Part shown: positions 12,875 to 25,500 of the stretch, piece after piece | How the letters are laid out: every line of letters begins with the position of its first letter | Position numbering within the stretch: position 1 is the first letter of the stretch | Source of the DNA: Ceratodon purpureus | Lineage: Eukaryota > Streptophyta > Bryopsida > Pseudoditrichales > Ditrichaceae | DNA length: 64,000 nucleotides | NCBI GenBank assembly: GCA_014871385.1 | Contig: CM026427.1 | Span: 9,058,344 to 9,122,343 of the forward strand | Direction: 5' to 3' | Position numbers and translations under genes: made by a program | Notes under the pieces: generated by a model | The model's input: only the letters and a program-made list of their open reading frames with translations | Database searches by the model: none | Told to the model about the DNA's origin: nothing

Positions 12875-15800
12875 ATGGCGCCGGTGGTGCCCGCGCAGGC
12901 GGAGAAGGCCAAGATAGAACAGATCGTGGCGGAGTATTACGCCAAGGCGTTGCATATCATCTTGGAGGCCAGGATACCGCATCTGCTGGGGGGGTATGGG
13001 GGGGAGGGCATGCACGATTACATGGGGGGGAGTGGGGGAGGGGGAGGGGGAGGGCGAGGAGGGGCGACGAACAAGTGGTTCAATTTGGAGATGGAGAGCT
13101 CGGCGCAGGTCGGGGAGAGCGTGGAGCCGTGGAGGCGGGGGACGTGCCAGGAGCCGATGGTGGTGGAGATCGTGCTGCACCAGCCGAATGGGGCGATGGA
13201 GGGGGGAGGGGGAGGGGGAGGGGGGGCAGGGGGGGTTGGAGCGGCAGCGCAGCTTTGGGAATCGGTGGAGCTCGTCGCCGCAGCGCGTCGCGGATTTGAA
13301 AGGGGAGTCGTGGGAGGAGGGCGAGAGCTTCGCGTCCGGGGGCGTGTCGCGGACGTTGCTGGAGCGGTGGGTGGTGCACTACGAGCGGACGAAGAAGGGG
13401 TCGTGGTTAGGGTTTGGGCCCGTGTTGGCGAAGCAGAATGTTGCGGGAGCGGGGGAGATGAGTGGGAGTGGGGGTGCGGGTGCGGGGACGGAGGAGGAGA
13501 GAGAGGGTGCAGGGTTAGGGCGAGGGGGAGGAGGAGCGTCATCGTCTGGTTTGCCGGCGAACCATGTGTTGGAGAGGCCGGTTGTGTATAAGAGGACTGT
13601 GATTATGCTGCGGTCGTTGTATTGTTTGGTGCGCACTTTGCCCGCCTTCCGGTTGTTCAAACTTGCGAATTATTCATCGCATAGTCGGAGCTTCTCGCTC
13701 TCGTACACGGTCTCGTCTGCGCCTTCGGCGATGTCGGAGCAGGATGAGGGGGCGATGATTAAGTGCAATTTGACCCCAATTGAGACTCAGTGGGGCAGAT
13801 TGTGCATCTCCTCTGTGTACAGAAATGCGACTGCTGTGACCGCTTTGGAGGTCACCCCGAGGATTCTCCCGCGGATCATCCCTGACTATGTTGGCAGTCC
13901 CACCACCGATCCGTTGAGAAGATTCACCAGTGTCGGATCACTGCCTTCTGCAGGGCTTTCTGGTCGGCATGGGGTGTATGTTGTTCCTTTGCCAGGTGAA
14001 AGCAAGACTCTTGACCTCTTGATAATTCTCGGTGTAAACCCGGGCGATCGATCTCTGCAATTCAATGTCTTCCAGCCGTTTGGGGTCTTGTAGGGTTTCA
14101 AATTTTGCATAGAGAGTCCCAAATCAGGTCAAGTAGATGGAGCGGAACGGGTTGTTTTAGTTCAATCGGGTATCAGGGTCTGACTATATGCTGGATATCT
14201 TGTCAATTCCTTTCATTTGTCACAATTTCGCTGATTTCGCTGATTGACAAGTGCGACATGATCAGCACTTCGCTTTGTGCTTTGGGTGCTTCGAGGGTTC
14301 CTTGCTTGAGAACTCTTTCGGTGTCATTTTACTCTTAAGTGCATGTTGACGTCGGATACCGCGTCGGATTTTGATGAATTGCTGATCGACCAAGAAGATG
14401 CAATATTCTTTTCTGGGTATCTTGTAGCTAAGCCCTACATTAGGTGGATGTAAATGATTATGAAGCGACTTAGGTTTATTCTGACTGAGCTGGGATGTGG
14501 GTCATTTCAGGTTCTGTCCCGAATTCTCCATCGGGGGCATTTGGACGACGCCACAGTTGGAGTGGGGGCATAAACAAGGTGCAGCCGCAGCCCCCTTCAT
14601 TGCCAATTTCTCCTTCCTACAAATCTTCATCACCTTCCCCTTCCCACCCGTCTCATGATTTTCAGAATTCTCCACCTAAAACCCCTCACTTCTTTCACCA
14701 TTCGTCCTCCCCATCTGGTACACATATTCCCTCGAATTTGTCGCCCCGAAATTCTCCCTTGCAAAGGCAGTTCGTTCCTCCTCCTTCCTATCATCATCCT
14801 CACAACGACTCCCAGCCTATTCCTATACATACGCGGCGTTCTCCTCCTTTTTCCCCATCTCCATCACCTTCTCCACCTCAACATGGCTACAATCAACAGG
14901 ATTCTCGGTTACGTTCGAGTAGTGCCCCTGTAACTATTCCCCGTCCCACTAACATTAACCGTCCCTTAGCTAGCGCCCGAGTTCCTCCCGATGTTGACCA
15001 TAGAAGCAGAATCCCTCTCCCTCCACCTTCTCCTCAGACTCGACCTATGGAGCTACCAAGGGCTATTTCTTTCAATTCCCGTCTTCATTCAGGATCGGGT
15101 GGTCATGTCTCAAACTTGTCATTAGACAGCAAGATTGCGGGTCGATCAGCCGACTCCTCGGGATTGGTCTCCCCCCAGAGTCGGTTTCGTGGACATCAGG
15201 TACGCTTTGCTATTCTAGGAGTAGTACCCTAGGTGCCAACGTTGCAGATGTGATTTTGAGGATGACCATTTGGCATTGACTGAACATTTTAGTTTCGAAC
15301 CTTTCTGTCCTTTCATAGGACTGCACTTGCTTCTTGTCCCTGAATAATACGATCATGTTGCGGTTCTTACTACTTTTAGTGTCTGCACCATTTCATTACG
15401 GACGAGGAAATTGTAAAAATAAGGCGTTTATTGTTGACTTTCAGGCCTATGCCGAAGATCAGGTTGACGATCTTGGTCTCTCAGGCATAAAGCGTTCCGT
15501 CTACAGTCCTCCAGGGCTCGTTTTAGGTGGTTTTAGAGCTGCCAGCAAGGTGTCCAGCCATAACCATGAGGATCCAGAGGAAGTGAATTTGGAGTGCCCA
15601 TTTGCACCCGACAACGATGAAGCGGAAGACTATCGGAGCAGGTACTTACATACGCTCAAAATGGTTATTTGTTGATCACTTATACCATAGCTTTTCACTT
15701 GGAGCTTTGTACTTTCATGGGCGCATTTAGTTGTGCCAGACATGTTCCGAACTTGACCAGCTATTGTTTTCTTAAATAGATCTAATTGTGTATTCAAGGA

Positions 15801-16411
15801 GGTTTTCAGAAGCTGAGGGGCCAGCTTTACTTTTTAAGTAGTGAGCATTTGTATTCATTTATGAGTTGCCTTTAGTATTGTGCATGGGGTGACTGTTCAG
15901 CTTTGGTTTCTGTTGCAGGGTCGGGAGTCCTGGTGTGAGGCTGAAGGTGCCTGATTCACCGGACTTTCAGGGTGGCACTCCAGGGTCTGCCGTGGGGGCT
16001 CTAGTTAGGATCCTCAAGGGTGCAGCCCCCCTACGCCAGCAAAGTGCTCCACCTGCGTTCGCGGATCTTCCTGTTCCAAGAATGGGGTCAGGGCCATCTT
16101 CTCCTGTTGGTATTGCAGGACAATATAAGAACAGTCCACCTAAACCCAACTCCCTTGGTGCACATAATATTATGAGGGGACGGCCGAGTGACCTTCGTCA
16201 TGCCCCTAGTTTGGAAGGCAATGGACGAGCAGAGCCGCCGTTTGCCGGAGGAATTGGCTCCCCACCATCGATTGGAGTTAGACAGGCCAGTTCTAAATCC
16301 GCAGCCGACGCTTTGGAAGAGTTGAGGCAGTACCGGGAGATGCGGGATTTCCTAGTACGTCAAAGTGGGGGTAATTCTGGGCCGAGTCATCAAGCAGTGA
16401 AACGTGTGTAA
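12875..16411 (+). CDS. ATG13: Autophagy-related protein 13 (ATG13), four exons
   Basis: Regulatory subunit of the ATG1 kinase complex that starts autophagosome formation. Exons 12875-13995, 14511-15199, 15445-15641 and 15919-16411 join in phase across GT/AG introns. The N-terminal HORMA region shows EQIVAEYYAKALHIILEARI, NKWFNLEM, EPMVVEIVL, LLERWVVHYE, MLRSLYCLVRTLPAFRLFK, WGRLCISSVYR and PRIIPDYVGSPTTDPLR, in plant ATG13 order. Exon 2 encodes a Ser/Pro-rich disordered region (SFGRRHSWSG-like segment), and the C-terminus ends after LEELRQYREMRDFL. The start fits a Met directly before the conserved N-terminus. One problem: the frame of EPMVVEIVL (to about 13190) differs by one base from that of LLERWVVHYE (from about 13280). 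Between them lies a G-run-rich stretch (13195-13240), so either a homopolymer base-count error, a small intron or a real frameshift is present. Confidence 0.88.
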
Positions 16412-17069
16412 ATGAAAGCGATACACGTGTATGACGTTATGGTGATGTTAGTGTATAGAGTGAAGACAAAGCTGGGAAGATGTATTGTACAGGCAAGTTT
16501 AGGTGACACTAGAAAAAGGGGTCTTGTCCATTCCTGGCTGACCTCATACAATTTGTTGTTGTAGTGAAACTCTCAAAAGGAAGTTGAGCATTGATTCATG
16601 TCTCCACAACTTGGGTAGTGTAGGTACTCCAGTTTCTGTTAACAACCAAAGTACTAGTTTTCTTGTGAACTTTGGCCTTACAAAGCTGTTCACATAGCTG
16701 GTATTTCTTTTGGCACTAGTGTTGGTGTCCAAGTACTCAACCAATGCCCTCTAAAGTTCCCAGAATTTTAACCAATAGTAACCTGTCAGATTCCTTGTCA
16801 AGACTCTCTGGTTAGTTCGAAAGAGAATTTGATATACAGTATTTACACCAGTTCATTAATGACAACATGTTATTTGTTTCTTTCTCAAGTATCGTGGCTT
16901 TCTAAGGCCCATCAAACGTCAGTGTGTTTCAGAGACCTACAACATCTCAGTCAAGTTTTGTTTTTTTTTGCAATTAACTGCTCACATGCTCAATCCGTCA
17001 GTGTATATTAGAAAGTTGCAGCATGCATTATGGTAGACATCATTTCTACTATGTTAATCCACTCACATC

Positions 17070-17150
17070 AGACTCTTTACTTGGAAAAGTGAAAAGAGTA
17101 AGATGTTTAAGAGTCTAAGACTTTGCTTTTCCAAGTAAGAGTAAGATTAT
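17070..17150. repeat. Inverted repeat (hairpin)
   Basis: ACTCTTTACTTGGAAAAG at about 17071 is matched by its near-perfect inverse CTTTTCCAAGTAAGAGT ending at about 17144. The stem is about 17 bp around a ~40-base centre. Possibly a remnant of a small MITE. Confidence 0.6.
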
Positions 17151-17869
17151 CGACCCAACAAAAGAATAATTGATCTTAATTTGGTGCTTATACTAAAATT
17201 TGAGGATGCAACTAAATAATCTTAACCAAAGTGTGAATTCAGGCAGGACAATGCTCTAAAAGAGCTGGAATGGAACAACCATAAAATATGTGAGATTTTT
17301 TAGTTCATGAAAAAGACGTGTGAATGTAATATGTTGTATGTACAACAAAATGATCCTTCTCCAATGGTTTAGAAGGGAACAAAAAGCCAAGACACCATTT
17401 GATATTAGAAGATTGGATGGATGGATTAACCTTGACTTAAGTTAAAGTAGCAAACTTGAAGTCGTTTTATTAGTTTAATGGCGTAAGAGGTGTAATAAAA
17501 AGACACAAAGGTTAAGCAAACATAGAAAATACGAGCAAAAAAGTTCAATTTCTTTTGATTTTTTAGTGGATTTTCAAAGGCTCTAGAACTAGAGTTTCCA
17601 TTAACTGATAATAGGTGCTTACAAGAACTACTACTAAGAAGCCACAAAAATATGAGTTTGCAATTATTAATTGATTAACAAAGAGCTACGAACACTAATA
17701 ACGATGAATCAAAAAATGATGCTATCATAAAACATTCATGGAAGGTCTAAAATGCTTTGGAAGAATTAAGAAAATGCCAATGGATGCTAGATTTTTGAGA
17801 ACGTCAAAGAAGGATGATTTTGTGATGGATCAACAATCTAACGATAACCATTGGTAAAAGTAGTAGCGA

Positions 17870-17956
17870 GGTGATTGTTCAAGGATATTACAAAAAAGTC
17901 AAATATTCCAAAAATATTTGACTTTTGGTGATTGTTCAAGAATATTACAAAAAGTC
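17870..17956. repeat. Direct repeats flanking a 14-bp-arm palindrome
   Basis: The phrase GGTGATTGTTCAAG followed by ATATTACAAAAA-AGTC occurs at 17870-17900 and again at 17927-17956. Between and overlapping them is a perfect inverted repeat AAAAGTCAAATATT / AATATTTGACTTTT (17894-17907 and 17913-17926) with a 5-base loop. Looks like a small insertion with a duplicated target, or slippage around a hairpin. Confidence 0.65.
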
Positions 17957-19040
17957 CTAGATTATTTACAAAAAATGAATTAAAATATTTTCGATTATTT
18001 CTTTACATTTTTTAAAATATTAATATTATTAGGAAATCTATAAAATCTATTATTATTTTTTAAATGTATGTATAAAACTTATAAAATGGTTCAATAACTT
18101 CCAATTTGTGTAGATTATTTAAACTATTAATAAGGCTTTCAACAACCATGTTATTAACTAGATTCAAAGAAAAATATGGATATTTCCACATTATTGATGT
18201 ATTGGACACGTAAACCTCTAAATATGATTCAATTCACATCAGCCCACATTCAGGCACATCCAGATTTCACTGCAAAAGTAGCACTATCAAAAAGTAGAGT
18301 TCAAAATAAGTAAAGAATTCAATTTTGACTTTTTAATTTTGATGAGCAGAGTTGGAAAAATGAAACTAGAATCATGTATGTCCTCACCATGTCCATCGAC
18401 GTTTACTTCCCATAATCTACTTAATGCACTATTTCGGATAAAAGCAGTGTCTTCGAAGGTTATCCGGGAAGAATCCATAAAAGTTCTCGAAGATCTGAGG
18501 TCCGAGTATGGACATATGATTCAGAAGTTCAGTCTGCAAAGATCTCCGAGGGCTGGTGAACTCAGTCAGGTAATTTCATGAACGTAAAAGTTGCTCCAAT
18601 TTACCCCAGATCGCCCACAAACTGCCACGCATGTTCAGACTGAGAAACGCTGAATTTTGTCCAAGTCATTTACTGAGTCCTTAAGGACGAAAAATGGACA
18701 ATGAGTCATATCGAACATGACTCTGCGGACCAAATTCCTACTAGCGTCTTTGGCAATATTTTAACCAAGAAACAGTGTCTCAGGTTGGGAATATTTTGTG
18801 CGTTTTTCTAGCTTTGGAGGGGTTTAGGTGCTACTAGTTGCTTGCGGTCGTCTATCCGGTCTTCCGACATCTCAAATCGAGATTCTGATGCGCTCGGTAC
18901 AACAATGGCGATGGACCATCTCAGATTTCTTAGCCGTTAGTGAAGTGTTTTTTGATGCCACCAGGGTCTCATATGCGATTCCCTGTGACGTTTTCCCGAC
19001 ATACACATGGAATTTGTAAAAAGACAAAGGGGAAGAACAA

Positions 19041-19225
19041 AGACACACAGGGAAAACTGAGACACAAAGGGAAAAATGAGACACAGAGAACACTCAGTTT
19101 TCCCTGTGTGTCTTAGTTTTCCCTGTGTGTCTCAATATTCCCTGTGTGTCTCAATATTCCCTGTGTGTCTCAATATTCCCTGTGTGTCTCAATATTCCCT
19201 GTGTGTCTCAATATTCCCTATGTGA
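19041..19225. repeat. 19-bp minisatellite with a 21-bp inverted arm
   Basis: About six tandem copies of TTCCCTGTGTGTCTCAATA (roughly 19100-19225). Upstream, AGACACACAGGGAAAACTGAG (21 bp, 19041-19061) is the perfect inverse of 19093-19113, so the array head can fold on itself. The same CCCTGTGT wording recurs inverted near 19257-19310. Confidence 0.8.
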
Positions 19226-20375
19226 CTTTGTCCTTTCCTGTATACTCTTTACAAATTCCCTGTGTAATGAAATTCACACAGGGAATACACATGGAAACAC
19301 ACAAGGAATCCACTTTAAGCTCCTAGTGTGCCCTGATGCTGGGTGGACTCTCTGGCTTGAAGTGAGAGGGTTGTATGTTCGATTTGTGTGCAGCTCTTTC
19401 TGGAGGAGGTGACGGCAAGCATTTGATTGTGAAGGCATGGTTTGCAGAGCTACGAATAAATGAAACTCGACAGTACTTTTATCCACTTAAGAAGTGGAAA
19501 CTCACATGTGGAGAACCTCAAGGGAGCCTGAGTTATTTAGACATTCAAGGCTGAGCTTCGTATCGGATGTTGCAGATTTTTTCTCTCCACATTTAACATT
19601 TGGGCATGTGTCGGAGCTGGTGGCGTTTTCTGTGCTATTATTTCTACAGAAACACAGGTTCATTAGAACATCAAAAATTCAGAGGCATTTCGAAGGGGAG
19701 CTACACCGGTATGAGGCTTTTCAGGCAGATCACTCCTGCCGTTCTCCAAAATTTGGGGCATGAATTCAGAAGGGCGCCTTGGGTGCTCCTCACCATCATC
19801 ATTCTAAATCACATCATTTCACCTGTTCCTGAGCTTAAGAGAATGGTGTGAGAATGGTCACGGTGAGATTTTTCTATGCACTTTTCCCCATCTCGATCGT
19901 TTTGTGTCTCCAACACCACGCTGAAAGCACAAAAATTCACCACCATAACAGGCTGCTCACAGTACTTTAAGAATGGTAATCTAAGCACATACAGGATCCA
20001 ATCGGTCATGAATTCTCGCCAAGCATTCCAACGAAGCGATCCCACCTGAACCCACTCAACACACACATTCAACTTAACAGATCTCGATCTGATGATCACG
20101 GTCAACAAACAGCAACTAACAGAGACGAACCCCACCGACCTCATCAACACATGAACCAGACACTGCAAAAGACCCACAGACCCAAAATGTCCATCTGAGG
20201 CAGATTCCATATTCGCCCAGCTGGAAGGATTGCCTCGAGTGTCGACAACTCTAGAGAGACGACCTCGCAGATCGCCGTAGCTCGGACCCAGTGAGAGGAT
20301 TTTCTAAGCTGGCAGTGGTTTTGACAGAAGCACTGATCGAAGTGCGTGCTTGAGCTTCGGGTTGCGCAATGATGG

Positions 20376-20938
20376 ATGTACCCGGTGCAGGGGTTCTACT
20401 TCTTCTTCCGGAACACGCACCGGCTGTGGCACCGAGTGGCGAGGTTCGTGCTGGAGGTCATCCTCGCCATCGTTGGAATCCTCGCCCTGCTCTTTACGCT
20501 GACGTTTCCGACGCAACGGAGGTTTCTGCTCAAGTTTCTGCCGCACTGGACGGGGACTCCAGGTGCGATTGCCTTGATCCTGCTTGAGACGGCGATCGCC
20601 ATTGTGGTGCTGTTCCAGTACCGCCTGGAGAGCGCGCAGCGGAAGCTCTTCATCGATGTGCTGGCGATTCGGAAGGTGAAGGTGCCCGGAGAGCGACCGG
20701 GGAGGATCACGTACTGTAGCTGGAAGAGACTTTGATTCCGAAGCTGGTGGGGGTGCCGGCGGAGGCGGACATGAGTCGCGTGGCGAAGAACAAGAAGGCG
20801 AGCGGGTACTTGAGCCAGGTTCTGACGGGGGACGAGCACCTGATCATGCATTTTTTGATCACACTGCCGTTGAATTTCGTGCCCGATGTTATGCGCAGAG
20901 TGTGGAGGAATGTCTTTGGATTGTGCACACACCGATAG
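20376..20938 (+). pseudogene. EI24/LDS-like small membrane protein gene, damaged
   Basis: Starts MYPVQGFYFFFRNTHRLWHR and has three hydrophobic segments (VLEVILAIVGILALLFTLTF, then PGAIALILLETAIAIVVLF, then a later HFLITLPLNFVPDV). The overall layout, with an early YPVxGxxxF start and a late LITLPLNxxP helix, resembles EI24/RRT8-type membrane proteins of plants and fungi. I recognise it by pattern only. The frame changes around 20685-20705, and in the second frame a TAG sits at 20717-20719 just before LEETLIPKLVGVPAEAD. Homology-like sequence stops after LNFVPDV. No intron with good borders bridges the break. I read it as a pseudogene, although an unrecognised small intron is possible. Confidence 0.55.
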
Positions 20939-22526
20939 GCTCACAGCTAGTTCAATGACGATTTTCAAAAACCTACTCAGCATCGACATGGATTGATTGC
21001 AAGTGTGTCGCGTGATTTCTAACGATCACTTGTCACACCGATGTCATTCGGAATTGTCTGAAATCGTGGACTTAAAAGGGAGCGCATGACAAGGTTTGGC
21101 ATTGATTCCTACTAGTGTAATTGCGTTAGTAGAGTGAAATGAAATCTGATTTCCTTTTGGTGTATGTCATGTTTGAATTTTCAATGTTCCAAGTTCAATG
21201 TGATCCAGCTGTGACATAATCCAACTTCATCACAACTTTGACTTCTGAATATTGTTGAAAATCAGGCTGCTGTAATGTAGTATTAGCGGCCATGGAAAAC
21301 TTTCACATTCAAATGGTGCGTGAACGCAAAGAGTCAAAGTTGTTGTCACGCACATCGTGGTTAATAACTGAAATACAGTACAGAGCAGGATGCCAACAAC
21401 AATGTGTACACCAGTGTGAGCGATTTGTATATTCTTGACTGGGATGGAAGAGGTAGAAATTCACATTCAGAAATTCACATGAAGATCATGTCATCATTGC
21501 CATGTCCTGGCCCGCAACCGTGAACATGAAGTCATCACCATTCATGGCAATTACAGAATGAAGTACATTGTGAAAGAAATACAAAAGCCTTGATTTGATA
21601 CATAGAGTTTGTCAGCTCATGACGCCAGCTGCGATGGACCAATTTGTGGAGCCAAACACCTTGGGGCTCCAAAACCCCTGTCAGGTGACGTGCACATGCG
21701 AAGACGAACTACTATCTCACCGAGGTGTAGGAAGGGGCCATGAATGTGGCTGGGGCCAATGAAGCACATTTAATGGTGCACTGGCTATTGCGTAGGAATA
21801 TTTCATAATCACGATGATGAAAATGAACTACGATTCATGTTAAAGTGGCACTTACATTCAACATCAATTCTTATTTTCATATACATGAAGGCCCTACATG
21901 ACATCATCACTTAAAGAGCAAAAAGAGACATGTCATATTTATCCATTTAAGCTCATAAAACAAAGTTTGTCATCTAGTCCTAATGACATAAGAAATGATG
22001 TCACTTATAGTACAAGGTGCCATTTGTAGTTGCTTGTCCTCTACTTTATGAGAGCACATTTCATCACAATTTTGACTATGATCCAAGTTCTAGTCAAACA
22101 TAGTATGTAAAGAAAAATATTCACTGTTTACTGTGGCATTTTAGATAAGTATGCAATTCTCAAGTTGTTTTTGTACATGATGTTGCAAGCACTTCTGCAG
22201 CTACATTTGAATTAGCAATTTTAAAATGAAAGAGCAATCCTCAATGGTATAAATTGACAAACTTGGAGACACAAAAAATGTCCAATGGAACTGAGTACAC
22301 ACCTTAGCACTTGCCATAGTCAACATGCACACTTTGAGAGAGAGAAAGTGAATTGTTTTGAGACCAATCACCCCTTTGCCGAGTTAACAAACCAGAGGTA
22401 GATTGAAGACCCATACACATACGGATTTTATCAACTAGACACTTGCATGATTCATTTTGCAAGAGAGTAGTATTCACATTCATATCTTAGTTTGTAAAGA
22501 CTTCAATTCCTTGATTGAAGTCTACT
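20939..22526. other. Intergenic; upstream region of the LRR gene
   Basis: No gene seen. The last several hundred bases before 22527 should hold the promoter of the LRR gene. I see no clear TATA element or repeat. Confidence 0.45.
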
Positions 22527-25500
22527 ATGACGACTCTAAATGGTGCTCTCAGAACTTCCACGCTTGCCTTCTCTCTTCTACTTCTATTACTTCTCTCATT
22601 TACTGAGGGGCAAACCCTCTCTACACCACACTCTTTCTCCATCCCCCATTCTATATATCACTTTCAGTCTACTAGGCTTCGGTCAAGCACTTTGAGCCGA
22701 GGGAGAAGTTATGAAAGGAGCACAATGTTAGAGCACACATTCCAACGTCGGGAGAAACTATATCACCCTTTTTCTAATCCTCTAAGCAAAACCATCATTG
22801 TGGTGAATACCACGATAGCATCATCCGAGGTGAATGCCCTCCTTGCGATTAGGAAGTCTATTCATATTGATCCATTTGCAGCTCTTGCAAATTGGAGTGC
22901 CAAAGCAAACTCTTCTTATTGTAGTATGTGGACGGGTGTGAGTTGTGATGACATGGGTCACGTGGTAAGCATTGAGCTTGCGGATTTGATGCTCAATGGC
23001 ACACTCAATCCTTCAATCGGCAACCTTATGCACTTGTCGTATCTCAACTTGAGTGGAAATAGCCTCTTTGGTGACCTTCCTTCAGAGTTGATGCGTTGCA
23101 AAAGCTTGGTTGTAGTAGATTTGAGCTTCAACTATCTCGATGGCAAGTTACTATCTGGACATCTCTATACATTACCAAAGCTTGAGTTCATCAGTCTTTC
23201 ATATAACACGTTCGCTGGTCTCCTATCAGAATTTCCAAAGAATGGTTGTCCGAGCTTGACCAATCTAAGGATAACGTTTACAAATTTGTATGGAGCCATT
23301 CCAAGCAGCTTGAGTAGATGTAAGAATTTGAGAGCGCTAGTATTGCGTAGCAACCAATTGAGCGGAAACATTCCTATATCATTGGGTGAGCTATACAAGC
23401 TTGAAGACCTAGAGCTATACAACAATACAATTTCAGGTGAGTAGTTACAAATTTTTCATTTCTTATATACTATGTTGTCAAATAAGCACCTCATACTATT
23501 GGACTTATATGATCACTCAAACTATTTTGACAATATTATCCGACTCATATGACTCAATTGCAATTCAGATATTTTCCTAGTAACGCATGCAAATCTTTTT
23601 AAATTCTTCATGTATTGGTTTTTATGGTGATTCCAACATAGACGGAGTGCTTGAATGATAACTAGATAATAAACAAGTCAACTTAAGGTGTTTGTATTTG
23701 TATCATATCATGAAATATTTAATATCATTTGAATTCTATCTTTTGACAATTAAAAGTTTTTTTTTATCTTGATAGGCCAAATTCCAAGCCAACTCGCATC
23801 TCTTCAGAACTTGCAAACACTTGATTTAAATTTTATACAACAACAATTTAGAATGGCCAATACCAATTTGGTTGGGAGGCATGACTTCTCTTGTGGAACT
23901 TTTGCTTGGAAGCAATAATTTGACAAGTGTGGAAATGACATTGATTCCCAAACATCTATGATTGATTTACAAATGACATGAACGGACCGCATGGCTCTAG
24001 ATCTTAGAATAAGTGGGCCTTTGTGAAATTTCAATCTAGATAGCAAATTAGCCTATATTTTGAACTTTAGTTTCTAATGTTTCAATTGAATTTATGTTGA
24101 TAGGTCAAATTCCAAGCCAACTTGCATCTCTTAAGAACTTGCAAATACTAGCATTAGACAACAGCACTTTAGAAGGACCAATACCAATTTGGTTGGAAGG
24201 CATGACTTCACTTGTGGAACTTTCTCTCGCAAGCAATCAATTAACAGGTGAAGAAATGACATTGATTTCACAACATACATCATAGAACTGCAAATGATAT
24301 GAATGAATGACATGGCTCTACATCTTAGAACAATTGGGCCTTTGTAAAATTTCAATCTAAATAGAAAATTAGCCTATATTATGAATTTTGTCTTCTAACG
24401 TTTAAATTGCTTTTATGTTGATAGGTCAAATCCCAAGCCAACTTGCATCTCTCAAGAACTTGCAAGTACTTGAATTGCAGAACAACAATTATTTAGAAGA
24501 GCCAATACCAATTTGGTTGGGAGGCATGACTTCTCTTGAGCAACTTTGACTAAGCCGTTGTCAATTGACAGGTGAAGAAATGACGTTGATTCCAAACATT
24601 TATCAACGAGTTAGAAATGTTAAGATGACTTTAATGCATCATGGTGTTCTTTTCAAAGTATTTATTTATAGAATATTATATTAATGATGACATGAATGGA
24701 CCACATAGCACAACATATAAAAATAAGAGGGTATTTCTAAGATTTTGTATAAATAGAAAGTTATGAAATATAATTTTAACAATATATTTTTACATTTGAA
24801 TTGCTCTTATCTTGATAGGTCAAGTTCCAATCCAACTTGCATCTCTTAAGAACTTGCAATTTCTAGCTTTAGACCACAATAGTTTAGAAGGGCCAATACC
24901 AATTTGGTTGAGAGGCATAACTTCTCTTAATGGGCAACTTGTGCTTGGAAGCAATCATTTGACAGGTGAGGAAATGACATTGATTCCAAACATCTATCAT
25001 GGAATTGCAAATTTTATGTTGAATTGCAATGCACTAAGGTGATCTTTTTAAAGTACTCATGTATGGATTGTCATATAAATGATGACATGAATGAATGACA
25101 TGGCTCTACATCTTAGAACAAGTCGGCCTTTGTGAAATTCCAATCTAAATAGCAAACTAGCCCATATCATGAACTTTATCTTCTAACGTTTCAATTGCTC
25201 TTATGTTGATAGGTCAAATCCCAAGCCAACTCGCATCTCTTAAAAACTTGCAAGTACTAGCTTTAGACAACAACAATTTAGAAGGGTCAATACCAATTTC
25301 GTTGGGAGGCATGACTTCACTTATGCAACTTTGGCTTACCAACAATCATTTAACAGGTGAAGAAATGACATTTGTTTTTAATATCTATTATAGAATAGTT
25401 AGTGTCAAAATCAAATACATTACATAATGGTTTTCTATATATAAGTCTTATATTATCTTATTATCATGAATGATGTCATGAATGGACCGCATGGTTGTGC

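Larger units (their letters stand above)
16412..20375. other. Intergenic with small repeats
   Basis: No gene can be supported. Short frames at 18339-18581 (followed by a donor-like GTAATT) and 19494-19763 have mixed composition and could be exon relics, but I do not recognise them. The hairpins and minisatellite are listed separately. Confidence 0.45.

Noticed and set aside
12467..13542. Minus-strand Pro/Ser-rich frames opposite the GA tract and ATG13 exon 1
   Set aside because: Low-complexity complement of a polypurine tract and a GC-rich exon. The plus strand carries the ATG13 domain.
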